DNA of 64,000 nucleotides from an uncultured Coriobacteriaceae bacterium (GCA_902778135.1 CACYWP010000010.1:38670-102669); one strand, 5' to 3'; counted from the first letter of the stretch, positions 52,077-64,000 are shown. Numbers and translations: made by a program. The notes: a model not told the origin generated them from the letters alone.

Positions 52077-54107
52077 TCAGGGACGTCTGCCCGCGAGGGC
52101 GAAGTCGATCTGGCCGCGTGCGGGGTTGGCCCCCACCACCTCCACGGCCACGCGCTGGCCCAAGGTGTAGGAACGGCCGCTCTCCTCCCCGACGAGCCTC
52201 ATCCGGCCCTCGTCGAAGGAGAACCACTCCTCTCCCAGGGCCCGCACGGGCAGCAGCCCCTCCGCGCAGGTGTCGTCCAGCATGACGAAGAGCCCGTAGC
52301 GCTCGCAGCCCACCACGATGCCCGAGAAGCGCTCGCCCAGCCTGTCGGCATACAGCTCCGCCATCTTGATCTTCTGGGAGTCCCGCGCCGCGGCATCGGC
52401 CACGCGCTCCCGGTCGGAGCAGGTGCGACACAGCTGGGGCAGCTCCCTCGCAATCGCACGCTGCTCCGCGGACTCCAGCTTCCCAGCCAGGCGCGCCTTC
52501 ACGGCGCGATGCACGATGACGTCGGGATAGCGACGAATCGGCGAGGTGAAGTGGCAGTAGGCACGCGCACCGAGGGCGTAGTGGCCATCGTTGTGCGGCA
52601 GGTAGACGGCGCGCTTCTGGGCCCTCAGCAGCAGGGCCCCCACCAGGTACTCCCCCGAGGTCCCCTTGGCCCGCGCGAGGATGTCCTGGACCACATACGG
52701 GTCGCCCGCCACCAGGCGGTCGGCCTCTCCCGGCTGCAGCAGGCGCAGCTCGCGCAGCACGGGCAGCGTCGCCGAAAGGCTCTCGGGCGCAGGTCGCTCG
52801 TGGACGCGATAGGCTGCCGGGATGTCGCGCTCCGCCAACAGCTGCGCGACCGCCTCGTTGGCCATCAGCATGGCCTCCTCGATGAGGCTGGTGGCGCGGG
52901 TGCGCTCGCGCACCGACACCCCCGTCGGGCGGTGTCGCTCGTCCAGCAGCACCTTTGACTCGCGCGTCTCGAAGTCGACCGCCCCGCGCCTCGCCCGGAC
53001 CGAGCGACGCAGCGCGGCCACCTCGTCCAGCAGCGCGATCATCCGCGCGACCGTCGGGGCAACCTCCTCGTCGCAGGGCAGGTCCCCGGCTTCCAGATGG
53101 CCATCCAGCAGGGCGTCGGCCGTCTCATAGTCCAGGCGTGCCCGCGAGCGAATGACCGAGGGGAACACCCGAGCGCCACGCACCGCCCCTCCCGCATCCA
53201 CCGTCATCAGCACGCTCATGGCCAGACGGTCCTCGTTGGGCCTCAGCGAGCACAGGTCGTTGCATAGCCGCTCGGGCAGCATCGGCAGCACGCGGTCGAC
53301 CAGGTAGGTCGAGCAGGTGCGCTGGCGGGCCTCCAGGTCCATGGGCGAGCCCCAGGGCAGGTAGGCGGTCACGTCGGCGATGTGGACGCACACCTCGAAG
53401 CCGCCGCCATCCAGCCGCGTGGCGCCCACGGCGTCGTCGAAGTCGCGCGCGTCGGTCGGGTCGATCGTGAGGGTCACGCGGTCGCGCAGGTCATGCCGGT
53501 GAGGGTCCGCCAAGGCTCCCTCGACGTCGAGCACCAGGCCATCCGCCTGCTCCAGTGCCGCCGGGCCAAACTCCGTCGCCAGGCCATGGGAGGCAATGAC
53601 CGTCTCGACCAGCAGGTCCAGCTCGTCGGCTGCGCCGACGCGACGGTCGATGGTCACCACCCCGGCCGTCCCCCGCGCGGGGTACTCCAGGATGCGAGCC
53701 GCAACCACGTCGCCATCGACCACGCCACACCGGGCTGCGCTGGCGTCCCCGGGCAGCACGAAGAAGTCCCGCGTGATGCGCCCGTCGAGCGGCTCCACCG
53801 CACCAAGCGGGCCAGCCTGCTCGAAGGTCCCCAGAAACGTGCTGGTTGCCCTCTGCAGCACCGACCTCACGACCGCCATCGGCTCGGTCCCGCCGCGATG
53901 CACCAGGCTCACCTGCACCTCGTCGCCGTTCATGGCCTCGCGGATGCCGCCATGGGCGACCGCAAAGGTTCCCTCGGCGGTCTCGACCGTTGCCAGGCCC
54001 GGGCGGGCGATGCGAATCGTGCCCTCCAGCAGCGCCTCCTGCTTCCTGCGCGAACCCGACGTGCGACCACGCCTCGTGTTTCCCTGATGGGGCCGTTTGC
54101 GACTCAT
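52077..54107 (-). CDS. rnr: Ribonuclease R (RNase II family 3'-5' exoribonuclease)
   Basis: 676 aa. A basic N-terminal tail (SRKRPHQGNTRRGRTSGSRRKQ) is followed by cold-shock-type OB domains. The RNB catalytic motif TIDPTDARDFDDAV at 214-227 contains the metal-binding aspartates. A C-terminal S1 domain (SGIVVGCERYGLFVMLDDTCAEGLLPV) completes the enzyme. It degrades structured RNA and, with tmRNA-SmpB, non-stop mRNAs. Shorter than E. coli RNase R because both ends are reduced. It is upstream of the TPR-smpB pair on the same strand. Confidence 0.96.
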   Translation of the reverse strand: MSRKRPHQGNTRRGRTSGSRRKQEALLEGTIRIARPGLATVETAEGTFAVAHGGIREAMNGDEVQVSLVHRGGTEPMAVVRSVLQRATSTFLGTFEQAGPLGAVEPLDGRITRDFFVLPGDASAARCGVVDGDVVAARILEYPARGTAGVVTIDRRVGAADELDLLVETVIASHGLATEFGPAALEQADGLVLDVEGALADPHRHDLRDRVTLTIDPTDARDFDDAVGATRLDGGGFEVCVHIADVTAYLPWGSPMDLEARQRTCSTYLVDRVLPMLPERLCNDLCSLRPNEDRLAMSVLMTVDAGGAVRGARVFPSVIRSRARLDYETADALLDGHLEAGDLPCDEEVAPTVARMIALLDEVAALRRSVRARRGAVDFETRESKVLLDERHRPTGVSVRERTRATSLIEEAMLMANEAVAQLLAERDIPAAYRVHERPAPESLSATLPVLRELRLLQPGEADRLVAGDPYVVQDILARAKGTSGEYLVGALLLRAQKRAVYLPHNDGHYALGARAYCHFTSPIRRYPDVIVHRAVKARLAGKLESAEQRAIARELPQLCRTCSDRERVADAAARDSQKIKMAELYADRLGERFSGIVVGCERYGLFVMLDDTCAEGLLPVRALGEEWFSFDEGRMRLVGEESGRSYTLGQRVAVEVVGANPARGQIDFALAGRRP

Positions 54108-54133
54108 GCGACACCCTCCCGTACTCGAAAGAG

Positions 54134-54179
54134 GGGACGGCCCCCAATGACCCGCACAGGAGCCTTTGGGGGCCGTCCC
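54134..54179 (-). terminator. Terminator of the ftsE-ftsX transcript
   Basis: Perfect 14-bp stem GGGACGGCCCCCAA with TTGGGGGCCGTCCC, an 18-base loop and CTCTTT on the minus strand. It separates ftsX from rnr. Confidence 0.82.
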
Positions 54180-54197
54180 ATCGAATGTGATGTCTGG

Positions 54198-55118
54198 CTA
54201 GACCTTGAGGTAGCGCCTCATGGCGATGATTGACCCGAAGGCGCCCAGCAGCAGGCCCACGGCAACCAGGCCGGCATAGGTCTCCAGCACGATGCGCTGG
54301 GGCAGCGTGAAGGAGAGGAACTGCAGGCTGTTCTCCAGGCGCGGGACCAGGGCGGCGGCACCGAAGTGCAGCGCGGCGATGGCGCAGGCGGAGCCGATCA
54401 GCGCCTCGAGGATGCCCTCGGCCACGAACGGCCCGCGGATGAACCCGTTGGAGGCACCCACCAGGCGCTCGATGGCAATCTCGCGACGACGCGCCGAGAT
54501 GGCCAGGCGAATCGTGTTGTTGATGAACACGAAGGCGACGAAGGTGAGCAGGCCAACGAGCACCAAGGCGCCGATGCGGATGTAGTTGGTGACGCTGAAG
54601 AGGCGCTCGACCGTCTCGCGTCCGTACTGCACCGACATGCTGACGTCCTCGGGGTCGTCCGCGATGGCGGCAAACTCGGGGTCGGCAATCAGGTTGTTGG
54701 CGACCGCCTCGACCTGCTGCGGGTCGTCGAGCTTGATGACCAGGGAGGCGGGCACGGGGTTCTCCCCGTCAAGGGCGGCCACGGCATCCGCGGCGTTGCG
54801 GTTGCTCATGGTCTCCTTGTACTCCTGCAGGGCCTCTTCCTTGCTCTTGTAGGAGACCGACTCGATGTTGTTCCAGGTCATGATCTTGGCCTGCAGGGCA
54901 TCCACTGCCTCCTGGGGCGCCTCGTCGGCCAGGAACGCCTGGATGGTCACGCGGTCCTCGACGTTGCCGACGAGGTTGGTGATCATCGCAGAGCCCAGCA
55001 CGAACACGCCGATGATGAACAGCGAGAGAAAGATCGTGACGATGGCGCCGAAGACCGTCGACCAGTTGCGACGGAAGTGGCGCAGCGCCTCGCGAATCGA
55101 ATAGGCGACATTAGACAT
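54198..55118 (-). CDS. ftsX: Cell division protein FtsX
   Basis: 306 aa from the ATG at 55,118, which overlaps the end of ftsE by 8 bases. A membrane protein with one N-terminal helix ([23 protein letters not shown]), an extracytoplasmic domain of about 130 residues ([20 protein letters not shown] and on) and three C-terminal helices ending MRRYLKV. With FtsE it controls peptidoglycan hydrolases at the septum. Translationally coupled to ftsE; the last gene before a strong terminator. Confidence 0.97.
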   Translation of the reverse strand: MSNVAYSIREALRHFRRNWSTVFGAIVTIFLSLFIIGVFVLGSAMITNLVGNVEDRVTIQAFLADEAPQEAVDALQAKIMTWNNIESVSYKSKEEALQEYKETMSNRNAADAVAALDGENPVPASLVIKLDDPQQVEAVANNLIADPEFAAIADDPEDVSMSVQYGRETVERLFSVTNYIRIGALVLVGLLTFVAFVFINNTIRLAISARRREIAIERLVGASNGFIRGPFVAEGILEALIGSACAIAALHFGAAALVPRLENSLQFLSFTLPQRIVLETYAGLVAVGLLLGAFGSIIAMRRYLKV

Positions 55119-56169
55119 AGGTACCGTAGCCTCCCCTCTCCTGGTCACGCACGACGTGGCCAGCCTCGAGCGCAACGACGCGCTTGCGCATCGAGTCGAC
55201 CATCTCGCGGTCGTGCGTTGCCATGACGACGGTGGTACCGGCGCGGTTGATGCGGTCGAGCAGCTTCATGATGCCCAGCGAGATGGCCGGGTCGAGGTTG
55301 CCCGTCGGCTCGTCGCAGACCAGGAGCGGCGGCCTGTTGACCATGGCACGAGCCACGGCGACGCGCTGCTGCTCGCCACCGGACAGCTGGTCTGGATAGG
55401 CGTCGGTGCGGTCGGACAGGCCGACGAGGCGCAGAACCTCGGGCACCTGGACGTTGATCACCGAACGCGGCTTGCCGATGCACTCCAGCGCGAACGCGAC
55501 GTTCTCGTAGCAGGTCTTGTCGGGCAGCAGCTTGAAGTCCTGGAACACGCAACCGATCTGGCGGCGCAGGTAGGGCACCTTCCAGTTGCGCATGCGGGTC
55601 AGGTCCTGGCCGGCCACGAGCACCTGGCCCTTGCTGGCGCGCAGCTCGCGGGTCAGCAGGCGGATGAACGTGGACTTGCCCGAGCCGGAGTGGCCGACGA
55701 TGAAGACGAACTCGCCCGGATAGATGTCCAGGCTGACGTCATCGAGTGCCGGCTTGTTGGGCTGGGACGGATAGATGTGGGTGACGTGCTTGAGCGAGAT
55801 GGTGGGAGTTCCCTCGTGGGAGACGATGGTCGGGGCGCTCTGCGCGAGGGGGGCATAGGTATCCTGCCTGGACGGCAGGACCTCTGCCTCTGCCTCGAGC
55901 TCCTCTGCCGTGGGGACGTCGGGAATGTCCACGGCGAGCGGGTGCTCGACAAAGCTCTCCACGGCGGACGCGGGCACGGGCCGAGGCGCGGACTGCGTCA
56001 CCGGCTCCTGCGGCGCCTCCTGATACAGGACCGCATCGATGGCAGCCTCCAGCTCGTCGGCATCGGCCGGCTGCTGGACCTGCGTCGGCATCTCCTGGAC
56101 GGCCTCGGAGCCCTGTTGCTCCAAGTCGCCCTCTAGTCGCTCTGTCGTCCTGCGAAAATGGTTTGCCAC
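55111..56169 (-). CDS. ftsE: Cell division ATP-binding protein FtsE with long N-terminal extension
   Basis: 352 aa from the GTG at 56,169 (AAGGAG then five bases); standard FtsE is about 220-230 aa. The ABC ATPase starts near residue 123. The Walker A is GHSGSGKST, the Q-loop [11 protein letters not shown], the signature [15 protein letters not shown], the Walker [14 protein letters not shown] and the switch ATHDREM. The first 122 residues are acidic, proline- and glutamine-rich and probably disordered. Their coding bias matches the rest, so they look real. Follows prfB by 132 bases. Confidence 0.95.
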   Translation of the reverse strand: MANHFRRTTERLEGDLEQQGSEAVQEMPTQVQQPADADELEAAIDAVLYQEAPQEPVTQSAPRPVPASAVESFVEHPLAVDIPDVPTAEELEAEAEVLPSRQDTYAPLAQSAPTIVSHEGTPTISLKHVTHIYPSQPNKPALDDVSLDIYPGEFVFIVGHSGSGKSTFIRLLTRELRASKGQVLVAGQDLTRMRNWKVPYLRRQIGCVFQDFKLLPDKTCYENVAFALECIGKPRSVINVQVPEVLRLVGLSDRTDAYPDQLSGGEQQRVAVARAMVNRPPLLVCDEPTGNLDPAISLGIMKLLDRINRAGTTVVMATHDREMVDSMRKRVVALEAGHVVRDQERGGYGTYV

Positions 56170-56301
56170 GAAAGCTCCTTCTTCCGAGTAGCGACGCTGA
56201 CAGAAACAAATTTCATAGTAACAGAGGGTATGCGCCCCACCGCTGCGGCAGGTCCCTATACCACAAAAGACCATAGGGGGTCAATGCCCTGAGCAGCGGT
56301 T

Positions 56302-57414
56302 CTACGCGCCGCCTCCGCCAACGGACCAACGGTGGTACGCGACGACGAATTCGTCGAGGTCTCCGTCGGACAGGACCGAGTCGACGTTGCCCCGCTCGAC
56401 GCCCGTGCGCAGGTCCTTGACCATCTGGTAGGGGTAGAGCACGTAGCTGCGGATCTGGTTGCCCCAGGCGATGTCGTGCTTGGGACCGCGTAGCTCGTCC
56501 ATCTGCGCGGCACGGCGCTCCAGCTCCATCTCGTAGAGCTTGGACCGCAGGACGTTCATCGCGAAGGCCTTGTTCTGCAGCTGGCTGCGCTCGTTCTGGC
56601 AGGTGACCACGATGCCGGTCGGCAGGTGGGTGATGCGCACGGCCGAGTCGGTCGTGTTGACGCCCTGGCCACCGTGGCCATGGCTGTGGAACACGTCGAT
56701 GCGCAGGTCGTCGGGATTGATGTCCACCTGGACGTCGTCCGGCAGCACCGGAAGCACCTCGACACCGGCGAAGGTGGTCTGGCGACGCTTCTTGGCGTCG
56801 GTCGGCGAGATGCGAACGAGGCGGTGAACGCCCTGCTCGGCGCGCAGCATCCCGTAGGCGTTGTGGCCCGAGACCGTGAACATGGCGCGATCGAGGCCGA
56901 TCGCCTCGCCGGCCGGCGCGTCGTTGACCGTCACCTTCCAGCCGCGACGCGCACAATAGGCCTGGTACATGCGGAAGAGCATGGCGCACCAGTCCTGGGC
57001 TTCCAGGCCGCCCTGGCCCGGCGTCACCGTGACGATGGCGTCGCCATGGTCCAGGTCGTCGGCAAACCAGCTGGCCAGCTCCAGCTCGGACAGGTCGTGC
57101 TCCAGCTCGCCCGTCAGCTGCTGGGCCTCGGCAAGCAGGTCCTCGTCGCCCAGCTCCTCGGCCAGGTCGAGCGCGGCCACCGCGTCGTCCAGCTTGGCCC
57201 GGGCCCGGTCGATGCCCGCGACGTCCTCGCGGGCACGTGTCAGCTGGGCCATCGTCGAACTGGCGACGTCGGCGTCGTTCCAGAAGTCCGGCTGGGCGCT
57301 GAGCCGCTCGAGGCGCGCGACCTCGGCGCGGCGGTCGTCGATGTGCAGGTAGCCCTCCACCTCATCGAGACGCGAGGACAAGGCCTCGACCGAGGCCCTC
57401 GAAACATCTGCCAT
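56302..57414 (-). CDS. prfB: Peptide chain release factor 2
   Basis: 370 aa from the ATG at 57,414, 7 bases after secA. It terminates translation at UGA/UAA. The catalytic GGQ is in [21 protein letters not shown]. The stop-codon-reading tripeptide, normally SPF in VRxSPFD, is here SPT ([19 protein letters not shown]); the codon is ACC. The early CTT-TGA-C autoregulatory frameshift is absent (GYLHIDD is read straight through), as is common in Actinobacteria. The open frame extends upstream beyond the ATG, but inside secA. Confidence 0.97.
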   Translation of the reverse strand: MADVSRASVEALSSRLDEVEGYLHIDDRRAEVARLERLSAQPDFWNDADVASSTMAQLTRAREDVAGIDRARAKLDDAVAALDLAEELGDEDLLAEAQQLTGELEHDLSELELASWFADDLDHGDAIVTVTPGQGGLEAQDWCAMLFRMYQAYCARRGWKVTVNDAPAGEAIGLDRAMFTVSGHNAYGMLRAEQGVHRLVRISPTDAKKRRQTTFAGVEVLPVLPDDVQVDINPDDLRIDVFHSHGHGGQGVNTTDSAVRITHLPTGIVVTCQNERSQLQNKAFAMNVLRSKLYEMELERRAAQMDELRGPKHDIAWGNQIRSYVLYPYQMVKDLRTGVERGNVDSVLSDGDLDEFVVAYHRWSVGGGGA

Positions 57415-57421
57415 GATTGGC

Positions 57422-60187
<2,766 letters not shown>

Positions 60188-60360
60188 GTGCTGAGTCCCT
60201 ACTATCCATCGGGCGGCGTGCGCGCCCTCGAGTATTCAATCGACTACTTTATCAATTGGCCCCCTGCACAATGCGTGATGCCCGTGCTGCCACCAAAAGC
60301 GCAGATACGAATGCGGGACTACGAGGCGCGATGCGGTGGCTGCACGCACCAGGAGGTTCC

Positions 60361-63300
60361 CTAGGTCGCCGAATCGTCAGTCAGGTCCTCCGTCGCCAGC
60401 TCGACGGCCCGACGCAAGGCAAGCGAGGGCGGCACGCCCTCCACGCGGATCAGATGGCGCGAATAGCGCTTGTAGAGCGGCTGTATCTCGAAGCTGCGGC
60501 CGGCTGCCCGCAAGGCGCGTACCAGCAGGATCATCGCATCCTCGCGCAAGTCGCAGAGCCGGTGCGCATCCGTCGCATAGCGCACCGCGAGCTTGGTCTT
60601 TCCCAGCCTGAGCGCGGCCTCCCCGGCCACCACCGCGCCATCGACATAGAGGGACTTCAGCTCCTCGATCCGTTCGGCGACCCTGTTGCCCAACGCCGAG
60701 ACGCGCCTGTCTGGTCCCGATGAGTAGTGACGCTCCATCATCCGGGCATGGTCGAGCACCCAGAAGTCGTCGCCATCCTCCGCCAGCGCCATCCGAGCCT
60801 CCCGCTCGAAGTCATCCACATCGCACGAAACCAGCGAGACGTCAAAGCCGATGGTTCCCTGGGCCCGGTCGGAGAAGATGGGGTTGACGCCCTTCAGGGA
60901 TCCCGCCAGATGGCGACGCGCCTCCGATGTGGCCTCGTAGAGCTTGCGCAGCCCGAGGACGTAGTCGTCACCCGGCCAAAGGACCTCTATGGCACGGTAG
61001 CGCGGCAGGCGGTGCCCGGGAGTCAGGGCCAGCAGCATCGTCAGGTCGCGGGCACGACGCCGCTCGAAGGCCTTCAGGGAGCATGGCTTCCCGTCGACCT
61101 CGACGGCGAAGCCGCCCAAGACACGCACGTATATGCGTCCACGGGCCATGTCCTTGGGCATGAGCTCCGTCTGCCCCACATGGCTACCCAGGGCATCTGG
61201 CAGTTGGGGCAAGTCGACACCCTGGTCGCCTTCGGCATCGGTCCCCAGCACAACGCACTGGCGCCTCCGGACGGCCCGGAGCAGTTCCATCCAAGTGGGC
61301 GGGACCAGCCCCACCAACGAGTCGCTCAGTCCCGCACAGTCGTCCAGCAGTAGGGCAAGTGCCCAAAGCGCGTTGCGCGGGCAGGGCGTTCCCATGGGGA
61401 TGGAGATGCGATCGCCACCCTCGGACAGCCTTCTCAGCGCGTTCGTGGCCAACTGCCCCAACAGGGCCAGGCCTTCCGGGCGCCCCTCCCTGTCGACGAA
61501 GCGCGCGAGCGCGCTGGTCTCTCCCAGCATCTCCAGGGCGAGAGCATCCACCAGCTCTGCAGACGAGGCAAGATACTCCTCGCCCAGAGCACGGGCGGTC
61601 TTCGCCGCCTTTGCCGCCCGCACATGGGCCCTCGACAGGGCCCGCAGCCGTATGTCCGCAACCGCGCACGTCACCAGGCACACCGTTTCGAAGAGGTGGT
61701 CGCCGGCACGCTCCGCCTGGGCTGCCGCCTCCTCGATGGGGGTCGCATCCCGCCATGATGCCATGAGGACGCCGGGAATCGCCTCGACGGCACTGTGATA
61801 GGTCCCCAGCCTTCCTGCACGCGTCGCCGCAAGGAAGCGCCTGGCACTCTCGAACAGGTGCCGCTCCCGGACGTCCGGAGCACCTCCCGAAAGGAGCAGC
61901 GCGAGGTAGAGGTCATCGCATAGCATGAGGTCGGCGACGTTCTCCGTATCGCGCAGCATCGTGTTGTTGGACAACGAGGCATACGCCTCGCCAAACCTGC
62001 CCATCGACAGGATCCGCACGGTCCGCAGGTGGTCGAGGCACGCCGCACCCAGGACATCACCCATTTCGACCCCTGGATGCGGGGGCACTTGGCGGGGGTT
62101 GCGCAGCATCATGCGACACGAGCCCAGCATGATGACGTTCTGGCGCATCCGCTCCTCGAGGGAGCTCGGGAGTCGCAACGTCTGGATTCTTTCGTACGCC
62201 GCGTCCATCGACTTCGAGGATCCCGCGAGGCTCGCCACGGCTGCCTCTCCCAACGCCACGCGATTCCTGTCACCCGTTCCCGAAGTGCGCGCCGTCTTCA
62301 GCGCCTCCGAGACCAGCCTCGTCTCGCCAACGCAGGCGAAGGCGACGCCCCAGGTCACGCCCACGGAGGCAAAGTCCCGCTCTGACGAGCACAGCCGACA
62401 GGTCAGGGCCGACCTGCGCACGTCCCCACGAGAGGCGAGGATTCCGCAGGCACGGCTGACCAGGTCAGGCTCGAAGGCAGCCGCAGCCTGCAATGCCATC
62501 GCGCACTGCCCGTACACGTCGTCCCGCACGATGCCGTGGCAGCTGAACACTCGGTCCCTGACGTGTATGCCAAACAGCGCCGCATCCCTGCTCAGCAAGC
62601 CCAGCACCTCCAGCTCGCAACGACCGGCAACGACGGCTAGCTCCTCTGCGCTGCCATGGCCCAGCAGCATCATCGCAAGGCGGAGACGCAACTCCTCGTT
62701 CGGCAGCCCGCTGCGAAGGGCGCCTTTTACCATCTCTTCCAGCGCGGCAACATATCGCGTACGTGGATGCTCGCCCCTTTCGGTGGCGACACGGTCCATT
62801 CGCAGCGCGGAGACCAAGGACGGAATGCCTCCCGTCAAGTCCATGACCTCGCTGTCGGCATCGAGCGAACGGTACAGCAGGTCGGCACAGCGCAGACATA
62901 GTACGTTCTCGAACTCCTCCATAAGCTGCTCGGCCTCGGGTCGGAGACAGACGATGATACGACATCCTCGCGCACGAATCCTGGAGATTGCGCGCGCCTC
63001 GCTTGCCACCTCGCATTCGTCCGGAGCGGGTATTCCATCGATGATCACCAACGACTTTTCCCCGACATCAAGGCGCTTCGAAAGGTCGCGCAAGGATCGG
63101 GAGAGCTTCCTGCATGCCTTGTCGCTCGCATTGCCATCGAACGAATACCTGTGGACCGTCACGCCCGTTAGGGCAACGTCCTCTGCGTACCGCGAGACGA
63201 GATGCGTCTTTCCCATTCCGGGCTCGGCGCATATGAACACCAAGTCCTTTTGGCTAAGCAACCTAGTCAGCGATGGTGCGACAAGATCGTCCACTGGCTT

Positions 63301-63393
63301 CGGCACATCATGTTGGGCTGACTGTACGGACTCTTTTTGCATGCCAACACGATCTTCTGGCAAACCGTTGCCGCACATCTCTTTACTTGCCAC
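60361..63393 (-). CDS. 1010-aa signal-transduction ATPase with C-terminal winged helix and BTAD (SARP-like regulator)
   Basis: Starts at a GTG with AGGAGAGGTC before it. The N-terminus holds an ATPase with P-loop AEPGMGKTHLV (about 57-67) and VIIDG as Walker B. Residues about 260-740 are helical repeats of TPR type. Near 750-850 is an OmpR/PhoB-like winged helix (YVRVLGGFAVEVDGKPCSLKAFERRRARDLTMLLAL and the AIEVLWPG turn). The last 150 residues match a bacterial transcriptional activator domain (LGKTKLAVRYATDAHRLCDLREDAMILLVRALRAAGR). It is probably a STAND-type regulator responding to an unknown signal. Isolated downstream of the 5S gene, with a 17-bp inverted repeat in its promoter region. 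Confidence 0.88.
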   Translation of the reverse strand: MASKEMCGNGLPEDRVGMQKESVQSAQHDVPKPVDDLVAPSLTRLLSQKDLVFICAEPGMGKTHLVSRYAEDVALTGVTVHRYSFDGNASDKACRKLSRSLRDLSKRLDVGEKSLVIIDGIPAPDECEVASEARAISRIRARGCRIIVCLRPEAEQLMEEFENVLCLRCADLLYRSLDADSEVMDLTGGIPSLVSALRMDRVATERGEHPRTRYVAALEEMVKGALRSGLPNEELRLRLAMMLLGHGSAEELAVVAGRCELEVLGLLSRDAALFGIHVRDRVFSCHGIVRDDVYGQCAMALQAAAAFEPDLVSRACGILASRGDVRRSALTCRLCSSERDFASVGVTWGVAFACVGETRLVSEALKTARTSGTGDRNRVALGEAAVASLAGSSKSMDAAYERIQTLRLPSSLEERMRQNVIMLGSCRMMLRNPRQVPPHPGVEMGDVLGAACLDHLRTVRILSMGRFGEAYASLSNNTMLRDTENVADLMLCDDLYLALLLSGGAPDVRERHLFESARRFLAATRAGRLGTYHSAVEAIPGVLMASWRDATPIEEAAAQAERAGDHLFETVCLVTCAVADIRLRALSRAHVRAAKAAKTARALGEEYLASSAELVDALALEMLGETSALARFVDREGRPEGLALLGQLATNALRRLSEGGDRISIPMGTPCPRNALWALALLLDDCAGLSDSLVGLVPPTWMELLRAVRRRQCVVLGTDAEGDQGVDLPQLPDALGSHVGQTELMPKDMARGRIYVRVLGGFAVEVDGKPCSLKAFERRRARDLTMLLALTPGHRLPRYRAIEVLWPGDDYVLGLRKLYEATSEARRHLAGSLKGVNPIFSDRAQGTIGFDVSLVSCDVDDFEREARMALAEDGDDFWVLDHARMMERHYSSGPDRRVSALGNRVAERIEELKSLYVDGAVVAGEAALRLGKTKLAVRYATDAHRLCDLREDAMILLVRALRAAGRSFEIQPLYKRYSRHLIRVEGVPPSLALRRAVELATEDLTDDSAT

Positions 63394-63871
63394 GACCTCT
63401 CCTGTTCATCAAACCGTATCTACTGAACAAGAGAAACCGTAACATGCGATATATTGCACTTCTAGAATCCTATAGCCTACTAGAAGTGCAGTATATGCGA
63501 GTAAAATGAGAGTTTTAGGCAAGTTTAAAGATATGTTTTTGAATTATCGCAGTTCATTGACCTGACTTCTAAACATCAAACTGTTATTCATTGTCGCTGT
63601 AGGTCATTATTGCTGTTGAAAACTATAGTTTGTTACATTCCTTGACATTAATCCTAATGGTAAATGTGAGGGTATTGTCGGCAAACGATGTATCCCGTTT
63701 GTCCATAGCCGTCAAGTCTGATCGATTGTTATAAATATTTGAACTTGTATGCCGCTATCAACATGTTTTCAAAACTATCGACACTAGGTAGCTACGGTTG
63801 AGAGTGCGTCCTTGGATCGTTCTTCGATTCATGTCTGGGCATGGGGGGTCAGCTGGCGTTGATATGCAAAT
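63394..63871. other. AT-rich intergenic region between the regulator gene and the rRNA operon
   Basis: Visibly richer in A and T than the rest of the window; no open frame here is supported. It contains the inverted repeat at 63,449-63,496 and probably the regulator promoter. Nothing else was recognised. Confidence 0.7.
63449..63496. promoter_or_regulatory. 17-bp inverted repeat upstream of the large regulator gene
   Basis: The left arm ATATATTGCACTTCTAG (63,449-63,465) and the right arm at 63,480-63,496 are complementary except for one base, around a 14-base spacer that contains TATAGG on the minus strand. It lies 56-103 bases before the GTG. A dimeric-regulator operator overlapping the promoter is the most likely reading. 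Confidence 0.6.
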
Positions 63872-63900
63872 GCGGGCGAGGCCAGTCTGGCTTCGCCCGC
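63872..63900 (-). terminator. Terminator after the rRNA operon
   Basis: GCGGGCGAAGCCAG pairs with CTGGCCTCGCCCGC (one mismatch, three-base loop) and is followed by ATTTGCAT on the minus strand, about 30 bases beyond the 5S 3' end. Confidence 0.8.
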
Positions 63901-63932
63901 ACTTCCGCCCTCGCGGCGGCAAAATGCCCCTC

Positions 63933-64000
63933 GTTGGTCAGCGACGTCCTGCTCTCCCACGGACTCGCTCCGCAGTACCATCGGCGCTCGGGGGCTTAAC
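63933..64000 (-). rRNA. rrf: 5S ribosomal RNA, 3' portion (cut by window edge)
   Basis: The minus strand reads GTTAAGCCCCCGAGCGCCGATGGTACTGCG and later GGGAGAGCAGGACGTCGCTGACC, the conserved second half of bacterial 5S rRNA. The 5' half lies outside the window. The 3' end is placed at about 63,933 by comparison with known 5S ends and may be off by a few bases. An rRNA operon on the minus strand presumably continues to the right. Confidence 0.88.

Noticed and set aside
57330..57414. Programmed +1 frameshift at the start of prfB
   Set aside because: The frame runs uninterrupted through GYLHIDD with no in-frame TGA, so no frameshift is needed.

Overview
The window looks like chromosome of a high-GC actinobacterium of class Coriobacteriia, probably Atopobiaceae (Olsenella/Atopobium-like). 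The case rests on a one-polypeptide TsaB-RimI-TsaD fusion, the gene order glmS-acpS-nnr-alr-udg-tsaE-tsaBD, secA-prfB-ftsE-ftsX, rnr next to smpB, anaerobic-type enzymes (bifunctional AdhE, a multi-cluster ferredoxin-like protein, a rubredoxin-like peptide), and many GTG/TTG starts behind strong Shine-Dalgarno sites. This is inference; no database was searched. I see no prophage, insertion sequence, CRISPR array or plasmid function. Most genes are on the minus strand.

Left part (0-17 kb): guaA; divergently an LCP-family cell-wall ligase with a Tyr/Asp/Gly-rich tail; ychF; a four-cluster Fe-S protein; groES-groEL; a zinc-ribbon protein of the DUF4428 type; glutamine-dependent nadE; an amidohydrolase; a secreted adhesin-like beta-repeat protein; and a polar amino acid ABC transporter (Tat-type lipoprotein binding protein, long permease, ATPase).

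Middle (17-37 kb): the tRNA t6A and cell-wall precursor cluster (tsaB/rimI/tsaD fusion, tsaE, family-4 uracil-DNA glycosylase, alr, nnr, acpS, glmS); a small kinase-like phosphotransferase behind adhE; a hexitol module (mtlA divergent from a zinc dehydrogenase, then a DeoR regulator) with candidate operators in the shared promoter region; a HAD phosphatase; and a lipoprotein polysaccharide deacetylase.

Right part (37-64 kb): glmM; two large proteins of unknown function (591 and 709 aa); rplM-rpsI; a patatin; a 45-aa rubredoxin-like protein; tmRNA (ssrA); a PAP2 phosphatase; a dicarboxylate/amino-acid symporter with an extra N-terminal domain; a flavin reductase; smpB with an overlapping TPR gene; rnr; ftsX-ftsE-prfB-secA; a 1010-aa ATPase/winged-helix/BTAD regulator behind an AT-rich region; and the 3' part of a 5S rRNA gene running off the right edge.

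The most striking non-coding signal is a dispersed intergenic repeat of about 34 bp with 7-bp inverted ends. I count 16 copies, all between genes, often as inverted pairs around a conserved spacer, which resembles REP/BIME elements. Other points for follow-up are a release factor 2 with SPT in place of the stop-codon-reading SPF tripeptide, the symporter fusion, the candidate DeoR operators at mtlA, and a 17-bp inverted repeat upstream of the large regulator.
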